Part shown: positions 54,137-63,158 of the stretch, piece after piece
How positions within the stretch are numbered: the first letter of the stretch is position 1
Layout of the letters: each line of letters starts with the position of its first letter
Assembly (NCBI RefSeq): GCF_002091635.1
Contig: NZ_BDAC01000004.1
Span: 124,001 to 188,000, forward strand
Direction: 5' to 3'
Source of the DNA: Pseudomonas indica NBRC 103045
GTDB lineage: Bacteria > Pseudomonadota > Gammaproteobacteria > Pseudomonadales > Pseudomonadaceae
DNA: 64,000 nt
Translations under genes and position numbers: made by a program
Notes under the pieces: model-generated
Told to the model about the DNA's origin: nothing
The model's input: only the letters and a program-made list of their open reading frames with translations
The model's database searches: none

Positions 54137-54898
54137 ATGAACGCAACAACGACGTTTTTCCGACACCAGGTGGCAAAGTATCGCCGGCTGCTCTGTGTTG
54201 TACCCGCAATCTGCGGGCTCTGCCACAGCGGCATGACAGCGGCGGCGACGATGACCCTGCCCGATGAGCTTATCGGCACCACCCAGCGCTTTCTTGAGCA
54301 GGCGGTGGACGAATACCTGCGCCGCAGCGAAATCCAGGGCCGCCACGAAGTCCAGGTCAACCGCCTCGACCCGCGCCTGCGCCTGCCGCAGTGCGACGAG
54401 CCGCTGACGGCCTCCCTGGAAAGCCCCGCGCAGCCGCTGGGACGGGTCACCGTGCGGGTTCGCTGCGAAGGCAGCGCGCCCTGGACGGTGTTCGTGCCGG
54501 CCCAGGTCCGCCTGTTCCGACAGGTGGTCGTCATCAGTCGACCGCTCAAGCGCGAAAACGTGCTGACGGAGCAGGACCTGTCCCTGGTCGAGCGCGACGT
54601 CGGGCTGCTCAACCAGGGCTATCTCACCGATCCCGGCCAGGCCATCGGCAAGAAACTGACGCGTCCCATGCTGCCCGACCAGATTCTGGCGCCCGTTCAT
54701 CTGCAACAGGCCGAGGTGATCCGCAAGGGCGACCAAGTGGTGATCACCGCGCGCGGCGCCGCCGTGAGCGTGCGGATGCCGGGCGAGGCGCTGTCCGACG
54801 GCGCGCCGGGCCAGCAAATCCGCGTGAGGAACCAACGTTCCCAGCGGGTGATCAAAGCTCGAGTGGTGGGACCGGGCCAGGTGGAAGTCGCCATGTAG
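54137..54898 (+). CDS. flgA: Flagellar P-ring chaperone FlgA
   Basis: A 253-residue periplasmic protein: a basic N-terminus and hydrophobic stretch ([13 protein letters not shown]), cleavage about after MTAAA, then an SAF domain ([20 protein letters not shown]) and the C-terminal FlgA fold ([17 protein letters not shown]). It assists P-ring assembly. The signal peptide has an unusually long basic start; a GTG at 54170 giving (M)AKYRRLL is an alternative and would leave room for a leader after the predicted sigma-54 start site. cheV is divergent; flgM follows. Confidence 0.93.
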   Translation: MNATTTFFRHQVAKYRRLLCVVPAICGLCHSGMTAAATMTLPDELIGTTQRFLEQAVDEYLRRSEIQGRHEVQVNRLDPRLRLPQCDEPLTASLESPAQPLGRVTVRVRCEGSAPWTVFVPAQVRLFRQVVVISRPLKRENVLTEQDLSLVERDVGLLNQGYLTDPGQAIGKKLTRPMLPDQILAPVHLQQAEVIRKGDQVVITARGAAVSVRMPGEALSDGAPGQQIRVRNQRSQRVIKARVVGPGQVEVAM

Positions 54899-54971
54899 CC
54901 CTTCAATCCTGTATCGTGCGGTGTCTGACGATTCCGCAAGAGCGATTTGGCAGCGACGCGAAAAAAAGTCC

Positions 54972-54998
54972 TAAAGTTTTTCCGACAGTGGCCGAAAA
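54972..54998 (+). promoter_or_regulatory. Sigma-28 (FliA) promoter of flgM
   Basis: TAAAGTTT, 11 bases, then GCCGAAAA: only one base off the sigma-28 consensus TAAAGTTT-N11-GCCGATAA. It lies about 38 bases before the flgM start, as expected for feedback expression of the anti-sigma factor by FliA. Confidence 0.93.
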
Positions 54999-55035
54999 GC
55001 TAGGCAAGCGTCCAACATCGTCCGAGGTTTGCATC

Positions 55036-55368
55036 ATGGTCATCGATTTCAACCGGCCCAACAGCGCCGCTACGCCAGCCAACTCGGGGCGTGTCGGCAA
55101 CACCCAATCCAGCCGTGGCGAAGCCGTTTCGGGCAACCCGTCCGCCCCGGCCCCGACATCCGCCGAAACCACCGCCAAGAGCGGCGAATCCGTGCAGCTC
55201 AGCCAGGAAGCCCAGCGCCTGCAGCAAGTGACGGACAGCCTGCGCGACCTGCCTGAAGTCGATCAGGAGCGTGTCGCGCGGATCAAGCAGGCCATCGCCG
55301 ACGGCAGCTATCAAGTCGATAGCAAGCGCGTCGCCAGCAAGCTGCTCGACTTCGAATCCCAGCGCTAG
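55036..55368 (+). CDS. flgM: Anti-sigma-28 factor FlgM
   Basis: A 110-residue, Ser/Ala/Pro-rich and largely disordered N-terminus followed by helices in the C-terminal half ([47 protein letters not shown]), the sigma-binding part. It holds FliA inactive until hook completion, when it is exported. The ATG at MVIDFNRPN is preferred over longer in-frame extensions into flgA. A FliA-type promoter lies directly upstream. flgN follows after 50 bases. Confidence 0.95.
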   Translation: MVIDFNRPNSAATPANSGRVGNTQSSRGEAVSGNPSAPAPTSAETTAKSGESVQLSQEAQRLQQVTDSLRDLPEVDQERVARIKQAIADGSYQVDSKRVASKLLDFESQR

Positions 55369-55418
55369 TCCGACGGGCTGCGCTGGCGGTGTAGGACGCC
55401 CACTCCCCAGAGCCCATC

Positions 55419-55886
55419 ATGCACGACACGACCCTGCTTCAGCTGTTCACCGACGATATCGGCCAGGCCGAACGCCTGCTTGAGCTGATCGACGAAGAAT
55501 TCCAGGCACTCAACGACCGCGATCTGCCCCGCCTGGAAGGCATCCTGGCGGCCAAGCAGCCGCTGCTGGCGCAGCTCGACCAGCATGGCTCACAACGCAG
55601 CCAACTGCTCGCCAGCCAGCAGCTGAGCGCCGACAAGGCCGGTCTGCAGGCATTGGCGGCCCGTTCGCCGCAGGGCCCGGAACTGCTCGAACATGCCGAC
55701 CGTCTGGGCGAGCTGCTGGAACGCTGCCAGGCCGCGAACCTGCGCAACGGCCGCCTGATCCGCGCCAACCAGGCCTCGGTGGGCAAGCTGCTCGGCATCC
55801 TCCGCGGCGGCGATACCCCAAGCCTTTACGACAGCCGCGGCAGCGCCGCGAGAACCGGGCAACAGCGACCACTCAGCCAGGCCTGA
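55419..55886 (+). CDS. flgN: Flagellar export chaperone FlgN
   Basis: A 155-residue, almost fully helical protein (LLELIDEEFQALNDRDLPRLEGILAAK in parts, then heptad-like helices) of the FlgN family, which escorts FlgK and FlgL to the export gate. Placement right after flgM is the standard arrangement. The C-terminal 25 residues are low-complexity. No other gene is seen in the 177 bases before flgZ. Confidence 0.9.
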   Translation: MHDTTLLQLFTDDIGQAERLLELIDEEFQALNDRDLPRLEGILAAKQPLLAQLDQHGSQRSQLLASQQLSADKAGLQALAARSPQGPELLEHADRLGELLERCQAANLRNGRLIRANQASVGKLLGILRGGDTPSLYDSRGSAARTGQQRPLSQA

Positions 55887-56063
55887 ACCGCCCGGCAAAA
55901 AGCACAGGGACAGGCAGGCACAATGCCAGTATCCTAAAGGGATATCAGGAAAGCCCTCGCCAGGGCGAGGCGGAAGCGGGACAATCCAGCGACGACCCGC
56001 CCGATGCGGACAAGGCACTTTCCACGGCCTGGTGCGTAGTGACAGTTTGGAGACTAGTGGACC

Positions 56064-56813
56064 GTGTCCAACCCATTCATCCAAGAAGAAGGACCGCAAC
56101 CACCCAAGGTGCTCAAGGCACCCCTGGAAGTGTTCGCCAACCTTCGCCAGTTGCAACAGAACCACGATCCCCTGGTCATCACCTTTCGCGACCGCAACCA
56201 GCGTTTCCAGAGCTACCTGGTCGAGATCGACCGCGAGCGCGGCCTGCTGGCCCTGGATGAGATGATCCCGAACGACGGCGAGCGCTTCCTGAAAGCCGGC
56301 GAGGCCTTCGCCATCGAAGGCTTCCATGAAGGCGTGCGGATCGCCTGGGAATGCACCCGTCCGGTCCAGATCGGCGAACTGGAAGGCGCCCGCTGCTACT
56401 GGACCGCCCTCCCCGGCGAAGTCACCTACCACCAGCGCCGCAATGCCTACCGCGCCTCGCTCAAGCAGACCCAACTGGTCAACATCCAGTTGGCCGGCGA
56501 CAAGTTGAGCACACCGATCAAGGGGCAGTTGCTGGACATCTCGGCCACCGGCTGCAAGGTACGCTTCCCCGGCGACATCACCAGCCGTCTGCAACCCGGC
56601 CAGGTCTATGAACGCTTCACCGCGGAATTGCCGTTCGGCGCCATGACCACGCCGGTGGAATTGCGCCATCTGTATTTCGAGGAAAAGCTCGGCATGAGCT
56701 TCGCCGGCCTGCGCTTCTATCGGATGAACGGCCTGGAGCAGCGCCAGGTCGAGCGCTTCGTCTACCAGTTGCAGCGCGAAGCCCGTCGCTTCGAGAAAGA
56801 CGACCCGTTCTGA
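56064..56813 (+). CDS. flgZ: c-di-GMP-binding flagellar brake protein FlgZ (YcgR-like, PilZ domain)
   Basis: A 249-residue protein with an N-terminal YcgR domain (about 15-115; [16 protein letters not shown]) and a C-terminal PilZ domain (about 120-240). Both c-di-GMP motifs are present: RR-x3-R in HQRRNAYR and D-x-S-x2-G in DISATG. It slows swimming at high c-di-GMP; FlgZ in Pseudomonas acts with the MotCD stator. It starts with GTG at MSNPFIQE and is the last gene of the flgMNZ run. It converges on a transferase gene 10 bases away. Confidence 0.93.
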   Translation: MSNPFIQEEGPQPPKVLKAPLEVFANLRQLQQNHDPLVITFRDRNQRFQSYLVEIDRERGLLALDEMIPNDGERFLKAGEAFAIEGFHEGVRIAWECTRPVQIGELEGARCYWTALPGEVTYHQRRNAYRASLKQTQLVNIQLAGDKLSTPIKGQLLDISATGCKVRFPGDITSRLQPGQVYERFTAELPFGAMTTPVELRHLYFEEKLGMSFAGLRFYRMNGLEQRQVERFVYQLQREARRFEKDDPF

Positions 56814-56823
56814 GTCGCCAGGC

Positions 56824-57444
56824 TCAATGCATTCCCAGCCGGATTCCCAGGCTGGCCAGGCGCGGAAGGTCCTCGGGGCGATCCACATCCCATAGCACCG
56901 GCAGTAACCCGTAGGCCCAACCCAATTGCTGCAGACGCTCGCAGGTCAAGGCCAGGAGGCGATCGCTGCCCCAGGGCAAGGATTCGAATAGCAGCGGATC
57001 GATCCGGCGTAAACCCAGCAACACATAGCCGCCGTCTTCCGCCGGTCCCAACACCACTTCCTGCTCGCGCAGCGCCTCGCAGGCCGCCGCCAGGTAGTCG
57101 CCGTCGAGCGCCGGGCAATCGTTGCCGATCAGCACCACCCCATCGCTTTCCGCCAGCCCCAACGCAGCGATGCGCCGCATGCGTTCGCCGAGATCGCCGG
57201 CGGGCTGTTCCATCACCGTCCAGCCATGCGCCTCGGCGAGCTCGACGAGCGAGTCGTCCGGGCCATCGTCGAGCCAGAAAAAGCGTTCACTGAAGGTATC
57301 CGCGGGGAGTTCCAGCGCCCGTTCGACCAGCAGGCGCTGCAGATCGCAGGCCCCCTCGTCGCCCAGGGCCGGTATCAGACGGGTCTTGACCCTGCCGGGC
57401 TCCGGGGTGCGGGCCAGCAGGTGCAGCGAGATGGACTGAGTCAT
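56824..57444 (-). CDS. Transferase of the TIGR04282 type (rSAM/selenodomain-associated transferase 1)
   Basis: A 206-residue GT-A-like nucleotidyl/glycosyltransferase fold. LLARTPEPGRVKTRL near the start is the family hallmark, followed by LIGNDCPAL and GPAEDGGYVLLGL with the metal-binding acidic residues. The family is named for its genetic link to a radical-SAM/selenodomain enzyme now connected to arsenosugar synthesis, but its chemistry is unproven. Its ATG overlaps the next upstream stop by four bases (ATGA), and a longer in-frame extension is rejected. Confidence 0.83.
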   Translation of the reverse strand: MTQSISLHLLARTPEPGRVKTRLIPALGDEGACDLQRLLVERALELPADTFSERFFWLDDGPDDSLVELAEAHGWTVMEQPAGDLGERMRRIAALGLAESDGVVLIGNDCPALDGDYLAAACEALREQEVVLGPAEDGGYVLLGLRRIDPLLFESLPWGSDRLLALTCERLQQLGWAYGLLPVLWDVDRPEDLPRLASLGIRLGMH

Positions 57445-58136
57445 GACCGCGGTCCTCCGTAATACCGTTGCGCCAACCGTTCCGGGCTGGCGCCGAAGTA
57501 ATAGGAAAGGCGCAAACGCCACATCAACCACACGGTACGCCAGATTCCCCGCTGTTCCCAGCGGCGGCTGGAGGTGACCAGCGGGGGCCGCAGGCAACGC
57601 GGAGGTGCCAGCCGCTTGAGCCGCCGACACAGTTCCAGGTCCTCCATCAGCGGCATGTCGGCATAGCCGCCCAGCTCCACGAACAGGTCGCGGGAGATGA
57701 AGATGCCCTGGTCGCCACTGGCCACACCGGTCAGCCGCGAGCGCAGGCTGATCATGCTGCCGATCAATCGTAGCGAAGGGCCATTACCGGAAAGGTGCAC
57801 ATCGAAGCGCCCCCAGGCGGGCTGGACGGCGAGAACATCCAGCAAACGCCGCCAGGACGTCGCCGGCACACGCGTGTCGGCATGCAGGAACCAGAGATAG
57901 CGACCCGAGGCGACCCGGGCCCCGGCATTCATCTGCCGCGCCCGCCCCGGCTCGCTGTGGATCACCCGGTCGACGCCCGCCTCCGCCAATTGCGGCGTGC
58001 CGTCGTGGCTGCCGCCGTCCACCAGGATCAGTTCCGCGCCCATCGCCCGCAACGGCGCCAAATCTTCCAGCAGCAGCGGCAAGGCCTGCGCCTCGTCGCG
58101 CGCCGGAATGACGACGCTGAGCGGTGGCGCGCTCAT
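57441..58136 (-). CDS. GT2 transferase of the TIGR04283 type (rSAM/selenodomain-associated transferase 2)
   Basis: A 231-residue GT2-A protein: VVIPARDEA, LILVDGGSHDGT, EPGRARQMNAGA, a HADTR that supplies the DxD metal site, and MEDLELCRRLK. It is the regular partner of the TIGR04282 protein, here with four-base overlaps on both sides (to that gene and to the MFS gene). Together they probably modify one small molecule that the permease moves. No radical-SAM partner is in the window. Confidence 0.85.
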   Translation of the reverse strand: MSAPPLSVVIPARDEAQALPLLLEDLAPLRAMGAELILVDGGSHDGTPQLAEAGVDRVIHSEPGRARQMNAGARVASGRYLWFLHADTRVPATSWRRLLDVLAVQPAWGRFDVHLSGNGPSLRLIGSMISLRSRLTGVASGDQGIFISRDLFVELGGYADMPLMEDLELCRRLKRLAPPRCLRPPLVTSSRRWEQRGIWRTVWLMWRLRLSYYFGASPERLAQRYYGGPRS

Positions 58137-59440
58137 CGCGGCGTGTCAGGTTCCGGCACAGGCGGTTCCTGCGGCTCGGGAGCGCTCTGCATCTGCTCCT
58201 GCACCACCTGCTCGTCCACCCGCGGGTCGAGGGCCGCCACCAGCGGCGAGCTGGCGATGTCCGGCATGGGGATGTGATGCAGCGGTGCGTCCTCCACCTG
58301 ATGCTGGTGGGTGACCTTGTCAGGACGGATGCGCCAGACCAGGATCAACGCGCAGAAGCTGAAGAACGCATAGAGCATGTTGGCGCCGAAGTACTTCATC
58401 AGCACCCCGGCCAGCAGCGGGCCGATACTCGCCCCCACGCCGAAGGTGACCAGCAGCATGGCGGTCAGCGACACCCGCCGCTCGCCTTCGACATGGTCGT
58501 TGGAGAAAGCCACCGCCAACGGATACAGGCTGAACTGCAACAGGCACACCAGGAAACCCAGGGGCAGCAGTAACGCCAGGGCCACCGACGGCATGATCGC
58601 CAGCGGCAGAGCGATCAGCGTCAGCAACAGCGCGCAGCCGCGAATCAGCACGGCGCGATCGCTGCGATCCGACAGCCAGCCCAGCGGCCATTGCACCACC
58701 AGGCCGGCGAGAATGCAGGCGCCCATGAACAGACCAACCTGCTCCGTCGACAGCCCCTGGCGGGTGGCATAGAGCGGTGCGAGGCCGTAGAAAGCGCCGA
58801 TCAGCAGGCCGGAGACCAGGGTGGTGGTCAGCGATTGCGGCACCCGCTGGAGGAAGAAACGCGGCTCGAGCGGCGCGGGATGCAGCGGCGCGGGGTGGAT
58901 CTTGCGAGTCACCGCCACCGGCACCAGGCACAGGGCGAAGCACAGCGCCACCAGCATCAGCAATTCCAGCCCGAGGGTCGGGTGGACCACCAGCACCAAC
59001 TGGCCGAGGATCAGCCCCAGATACGACGCCGTCATGTAGCCGGCGAACACCTGGCCGCGCTGGCTGGCCGCGGCCTGCTCGTTCAGCCAACTCTCGATCA
59101 CCATGTACTGGCACATCATGCCGAGGCCGACCAGCATGCGCAGGAACAGCCAGGCCGGCAGCCAGTCGATCAGGCCGTGGCCGAGCACCGCCGCCGTCAC
59201 CGCACCGGCGCAGGCGACGTAGGCACGGATGTGCCCGACCCGGGCGATCAACCGGTGGCCCTGCTTGCCGCCGAGCACCAGGCCGATGTAGTTGGCGGCC
59301 ATCAACGCACCGACCCAGAGACCGTCCACCTTGTCCGCAGCCAGACGCAACGCCAGATAGGTACTCAACAGGCCGGAGCCGAGCAGCATCAACAGGGTGG
59401 CGAAATACAACGCCCGAAAGGACTTCCAGATTCTGCGCAT
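58133..59440 (-). CDS. MFS transporter, YcaD-like
   Basis: A 435-residue permease with 12 hydrophobic segments; the loop between TM2 and TM3 reads GGKQGHRLIARVGHIR and TM8-9 has GWLSDRSDRAVLIRG. The C-terminal 45 residues are a polar, Pro/Glu-rich tail rare in MFS proteins. Substrate unknown. Its end overlaps the GT2 gene start by four bases, so the three genes are one translationally coupled operon, with the permease first. Confidence 0.85.
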   Translation of the reverse strand: MRRIWKSFRALYFATLLMLLGSGLLSTYLALRLAADKVDGLWVGALMAANYIGLVLGGKQGHRLIARVGHIRAYVACAGAVTAAVLGHGLIDWLPAWLFLRMLVGLGMMCQYMVIESWLNEQAAASQRGQVFAGYMTASYLGLILGQLVLVVHPTLGLELLMLVALCFALCLVPVAVTRKIHPAPLHPAPLEPRFFLQRVPQSLTTTLVSGLLIGAFYGLAPLYATRQGLSTEQVGLFMGACILAGLVVQWPLGWLSDRSDRAVLIRGCALLLTLIALPLAIMPSVALALLLPLGFLVCLLQFSLYPLAVAFSNDHVEGERRVSLTAMLLVTFGVGASIGPLLAGVLMKYFGANMLYAFFSFCALILVWRIRPDKVTHQHQVEDAPLHHIPMPDIASSPLVAALDPRVDEQVVQEQMQSAPEPQEPPVPEPDTPR

Positions 59441-59497
59441 CGACTTCCGAGCGACTCCTTGAGGTGGGCCGGGCCGCCCATGCGGCCCGGTAGGACG

Positions 59498-60841
59498 TCA
59501 CGCCTGCGCAGCGAGTATCCGGCGCTCCCAGGGCGTGATTTCTTCGAGGAAGCTGGTGAGCTCCATCGTCTTGCTGGCAATGTAGCCTTCGATGAACTCC
59601 GCATCGAACAGTTCCCGCGCCAGCCGGCTGCGCTTCAGACGCTCCAGGGCGGCATGCAAGGTACAGGGCAGACGCAATTCATCCGGGGTTTCGAACTCGC
59701 CCTGGATCGGCTCGCTCGGCTCCAGTTCGCGTTCCAGCCCATGCAGGCCCGCCGCCAGGCTGGCGGCGATGGCCAGGTACGGGTTGGCATCGGCCCCCGG
59801 CAATCGGTTCTCCACCCGCCGCGCCACTGGCGAGCTGGCCGGAATACGCAGGCCGGCCGCACGGTTGTCGTGGGACCAGCAGGCGTTGTTCGGCGAGGCG
59901 TAAGGATGGCACAAACGCTGGTAGGAATTGACGTTCGGTGCGAACAACAGGGTGAAATCCCCCAGCGCCGCCTGCTGCCCGCCGATGAAATGGCGGAACG
60001 CCGGAGTCGGCGCGCCCTGCTCGTCGCTGAAGATATTCCGGCCGCTGCTCTGCTCCACCACGCTCTGGTGGATGTGCATCGAGCTGCCCGGCGTCTTCGG
60101 CAGCGGCTTGGCCATGCACACCACGGTCAGGCCATGCTTGAGCGCCACTTCCTTGAGCAGGTGCTTGAACAGGAAGGTCTGGTCGGCGAGCAGCAAGGCA
60201 TCGCCGTGCAACAGGTTGATCTCGAACTGGCTGACGCCCATCTCGTGCATGAAGGTGTCGCGCGGCAGGCCGAGCGTCGCCATGCAGGCATAAACCTCCT
60301 CGAAAAACGGCCGCAGCCCGTTGTTCGACGACACGCTGAAAGCCGAGAAACCCGCCTCGCGCCGGCCATCCAGGCCGACCGGCGGCTGGAACGGCTGGTG
60401 TGGATCGTTATTGGGTGCGAAGACGAAGAACTCCAGCTCGGTGGCCACCACCGGCTGCCAGCCGTGCTCGGCGTAGCGCGCCAGCACGCGCTTGAGCAAG
60501 GCGCGGGTGGAAAGACCGCAGTCGCGGCCGTCCAGCTCCTCGGCATCGCAGATCGCCAACGCACGAGGCCGCTCGCTCCACGGCAGGCGATGAATCTGCC
60601 GGGGATCGGCGCACAACGCCACGTCGCCGTCGTCGCTACCGTAGAAACGCGCCGGCGGATAGCCGCCCATGATGCATTGCAGCAACACGCCCCTGGCCAG
60701 TTGCAGACGCCGCCCTTCGAGGAAGCCCTCGGCGGTCATCACCTTCCCGCGCGGCACCCCGTTCAGGTCGGGGGTGACGCATTCGATTTCTTCGATGCCG
60801 GCCAGACGCTCAGCGAGTGGACTACGGCCGTTGCTGCTCAT
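59498..60841 (-). CDS. Glutamine-synthetase-like gamma-glutamylpolyamine synthetase (PauA/PuuA family)
   Basis: A 447-residue GS-fold enzyme. The metal-ligand motif ATELEFFVF, HEMGVSQFEINL, GSSMHIHQS, NSYQRL and the ENRLPGADANPYLAIAA region are intact. GlnA-type residues for a plain glutamine synthetase are altered as in PuuA/PauA, which add glutamate to putrescine, cadaverine or other amines. P. aeruginosa has several such paralogues (PauA1 to PauA7), with different amine preferences; which one this is cannot be told. It lies 57 bases upstream of the MFS gene on the same strand, possibly cotranscribed. Confidence 0.87.
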   Translation of the reverse strand: MSSNGRSPLAERLAGIEEIECVTPDLNGVPRGKVMTAEGFLEGRRLQLARGVLLQCIMGGYPPARFYGSDDGDVALCADPRQIHRLPWSERPRALAICDAEELDGRDCGLSTRALLKRVLARYAEHGWQPVVATELEFFVFAPNNDPHQPFQPPVGLDGRREAGFSAFSVSSNNGLRPFFEEVYACMATLGLPRDTFMHEMGVSQFEINLLHGDALLLADQTFLFKHLLKEVALKHGLTVVCMAKPLPKTPGSSMHIHQSVVEQSSGRNIFSDEQGAPTPAFRHFIGGQQAALGDFTLLFAPNVNSYQRLCHPYASPNNACWSHDNRAAGLRIPASSPVARRVENRLPGADANPYLAIAASLAAGLHGLERELEPSEPIQGEFETPDELRLPCTLHAALERLKRSRLARELFDAEFIEGYIASKTMELTSFLEEITPWERRILAAQA

Positions 60842-61009
60842 GACTGCTTATCCTTGTTGTGCCAGAAGCCGCGTTGCGGCGGTGTGCACAAAATACTCAT
60901 CAGGCGTTCAAGATATCAAGCACAGCGGTATAGGTTCCGTTTTCAACGTGCACGAAAATCCTGAGCCAAACCGATTATTGAGTTCAGTAGACACTTCTTG
61001 TTTCGCCCC

Positions 61010-61245
61010 CCGGCGAGTTACTTCTGGCAGTCGCCCCAGAAGGTAACCAAGAGGGCTTGCCCCGGCATCCGGCCCCAGCTTCGCTGGGGTTCCCTCGCTC
61101 CATCGTCGTTCCGGGGGCACGCCTTGAAGGGCCATCCCTGGCCAATCAAGGCTCTCGCGGCATCCATGCCGCTCGTCCCCCTACACGACGATTCCGCTCG
61201 GCCTCCTGACGGGGCGTCGGAGTTGGTCCTACCTCTTCTACAAAT
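61010..61245. repeat. Dispersed Pseudomonas intergenic repeat
   Basis: The stretch opens with the imperfect dyad GTTACTTCTGG / CCAGAAGGTAAC and continues with CCCAGC-TTC-GCTGGG, GGGCCATCCCTGGCC and CTCTCGCGGCATCC-type blocks. I recognise these words from a repeat found in many copies in Pseudomonas genomes, where it is often mis-annotated as short proteins. Only one copy is in this window. Confidence 0.7.
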
Positions 61246-61301
61246 CTTCAGCCAATGGCAAAGCATCAGGATCACTTCACTGCACCGGGCAGCACGAATC
61301 T

Positions 61302-61327
61302 CCCCTCTCCACTTCAGGAGAGAGGGG
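61302..61327. repeat. CCCCTCTC/GAGAGGGG hairpin repeat
   Basis: A perfect 8-bp stem with a 10-base loop, followed by GGGAGAGAGGG. This is another common Pseudomonas extragenic palindrome type, adjacent to the larger repeat. Confidence 0.65.
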
Positions 61328-61478
61328 CCGGGAGAGAGGGATGCCACGCGCACGGTAGATGTAATAGCCAACACCCAATTGATCCCGATCAGTTCAATGC
61401 GAAATCCCCCGGTCCGTTGCTTGGAGGGACGCGCAGCCCTCTGCTAAGGTGCCAGCATTGAACTCCAGCGGTATCGCC

Positions 61479-61814
61479 ATGCGACTGCGCCTGATCCTGT
61501 TCCTCATCCTGACCATCGCCTTCCCGGCGTACGCCAGCCTGCCGGCCGGCGAACCGCCGTGTCCGATGCTGGAGATGGACATGACCGCCGCCGCGGACGC
61601 CACCGACGAGAACCCCTGCTGCCAGGAAGATGGCAAGGGCAGCCAGTTGATGTCCTGCAAATCCGGCCAGGAATGCAAGACTGGCGGCACCCTGCGCAGC
61701 GCCTTCCCGCGCGGAGCCGTGATTCAGGCCGCCACCCGCCCCCTCGCCCTGCCGGACCCGGCGGCGATCCCTCCCGAGCCCGGCTCCGTCTGGCGCCCAC
61801 CCCGTTTCCTCTGA
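61479..61814 (+). CDS. Small Cys-rich periplasmic protein preceding a metal-efflux operon
   Basis: A 111-residue protein: signal peptide (MRLRLILFLILTIAF, cleavage about after YAS), then a short domain with cysteines in PPCPMLEMDM, NPCCQ, MSCKSG and QECKTG plus Met residues, a composition suited to binding copper, silver or a similar metal. I do not recognise a named family, though small proteins of this sort often precede Cus/Czc operons. The next gene, cusC-like, starts 90 bases downstream, suggesting cotranscription. A start at MRLRLIL is preferred over one ten codons upstream. Confidence 0.7.
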   Translation: MRLRLILFLILTIAFPAYASLPAGEPPCPMLEMDMTAAADATDENPCCQEDGKGSQLMSCKSGQECKTGGTLRSAFPRGAVIQAATRPLALPDPAAIPPEPGSVWRPPRFL

Positions 61815-61904
61815 TGCCCTGACCTGAACGTCGCGTGCCCGCCGGTGCGCGGCAAGGCGTGCCCGTGCGCGGGCACGGATCATCCGCATTGGAGATTCGG
61901 AAGC

Positions 61905-63158
61905 ATGATTGCCTTCCTCCCTCGACGGCGCTGCGCCGTCCTGCTGGCCGCCGCCTGGATCGCTGCCGGGCCGGCAGCCGCCGAACCCCTGACCTTTCAG
62001 CAGGCGCTGTCCATCGTCGAACGCTCGGCCCCGGAAAACCTGGCTCAGATCGCCCAGCTCGACGCCGCCCGCGCCGCGGTGATACCGGCCGATGCCCTGC
62101 CCGATCCGAAGCTCAGCCTGGGGGTGGACAACCTGCCCCTGGAAGGGCCGGACCGCTACCGCCTCGACCGCGATTTCATGACCATGCGCCGCATCGGCCT
62201 GATGCAGGAAATACCCAACGGCGACAAGCGCCAGGCCCGGCGCCAACTGGCCGAGGCCGGTGTGGTCCGTTCCGAGGCCGAGCAGGTGGCGATGAGCCTG
62301 GAAACCCGCCGGCAGACCGCCGTGGCTTGGCTGGAGGTGTTCCACCTCGAACGCAGCCTGCAGGTGCTGAGCGAACTGGACCGGGAGGTCGCGCGGTTGC
62401 GCGGGCTGGTCCAGGCACAGATCGCCGGGGGCGGCGCCCGCTCGGGCGATCTGCTGCTGGCCGACCGCGACGCCCTGGCCCTGGAAGAACGCCGCGACGA
62501 ACTCGAACGCGACCGCCAGCAGGCCCGTGCCGGACTGCGCCGCTGGCTGGGCGACGCCGCCGATGCGCCCCTGGCCGGCGAACCGCCGCGTTTCGCCCTG
62601 GACAGCCAGCGTCTACACCAGCATTTGCTCGACCACCCCGAATTACAGACCGCCTCGGCGCGGATCGGCGAAGCCCAGGCCGAACTCGCCGAAGCCCTCG
62701 CCGAGAAGAAACCCGACTGGGGTGTGGAGGTCGCCTACAGCAACCGCGATAGCCGCTTCGGCGACATGCTCTCGCTGCAATTCAGCTTCGATCTGCCGCT
62801 GTTCACCGGCACCCGCCAGGGCCCGCGCATCGATGCCCGGCAGAAAGGCCTGGCCCAGCGCGAGGCAGAGCAGGAGGCCCTGCAACGCGCACATCGGGCG
62901 GAGCTAGAAAGCGGCCTGGCCAGCCTCGACCAATTGAGCCGCGCCCTGGAACGCAGCGAGCGCTCGCTGGTCCCCCTCGCCCGCCAGCGCGCCGACCTGG
63001 AACTGGCCGCCTATCGCGCCGGCACCGGTGAGTTGCCGGCGGTGATCGAGGCGCGTCGCGAATTGATCGAAGCCCGCCTGCGCCAGATCGAGCTGGCGAA
63101 GAAGCGCGACCAACTGGCCGCCAGTCTGCATTACGCCTATTCGGAGAACCGCCCATGA
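61905..63158 (+). CDS. TolC-family outer-membrane channel of heavy-metal RND efflux (CusC-like)
   Basis: A 417-residue outer-membrane factor: signal peptide (cleavage after AAA near residue 27), two OEP repeats rich in long coiled-coil helices (FQQALSIVERSAPENLAQIAQLDAAR in parts; LALEERRDELERDRQQ), and the typical PDPKLSLGVDNLP strand. Because it is followed in frame overlap by a CusB-type adaptor, it should be the channel of a CusCBA-like exporter for Cu(I)/Ag(I) or a related metal. There is no Cys acylation site, so it is probably not lipid-anchored. GGAG lies 13 bases upstream of the ATG. Confidence 0.88.
   Translation: MIAFLPRRRCAVLLAAAWIAAGPAAAEPLTFQQALSIVERSAPENLAQIAQLDAARAAVIPADALPDPKLSLGVDNLPLEGPDRYRLDRDFMTMRRIGLMQEIPNGDKRQARRQLAEAGVVRSEAEQVAMSLETRRQTAVAWLEVFHLERSLQVLSELDREVARLRGLVQAQIAGGGARSGDLLLADRDALALEERRDELERDRQQARAGLRRWLGDAADAPLAGEPPRFALDSQRLHQHLLDHPELQTASARIGEAQAELAEALAEKKPDWGVEVAYSNRDSRFGDMLSLQFSFDLPLFTGTRQGPRIDARQKGLAQREAEQEALQRAHRAELESGLASLDQLSRALERSERSLVPLARQRADLELAAYRAGTGELPAVIEARRELIEARLRQIELAKKRDQLAASLHYAYSENRP

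Larger units (their letters stand above)
60842..61478. other. Repeat-bearing intergenic region without a supported gene
   Basis: This 637-base region has open frames on both strands that lack family features and ribosome binding sites; I read them as chance. It contains a long Pseudomonas-type intergenic repeat (61010-61245), a CCCCTCTC/GAGAGGGG hairpin (61302-61327), and a TGATC-CC-GATCA dyad (61380-61391) about 88 bases before the next gene that could be an operator. Confidence 0.65.

Noticed and set aside
60998-61447. Overlapping open frames on both strands before the metal-efflux operon
   Set aside because: They fall inside a dispersed Pseudomonas intergenic repeat that is often mis-called as protein; no start signals or protein-like composition.
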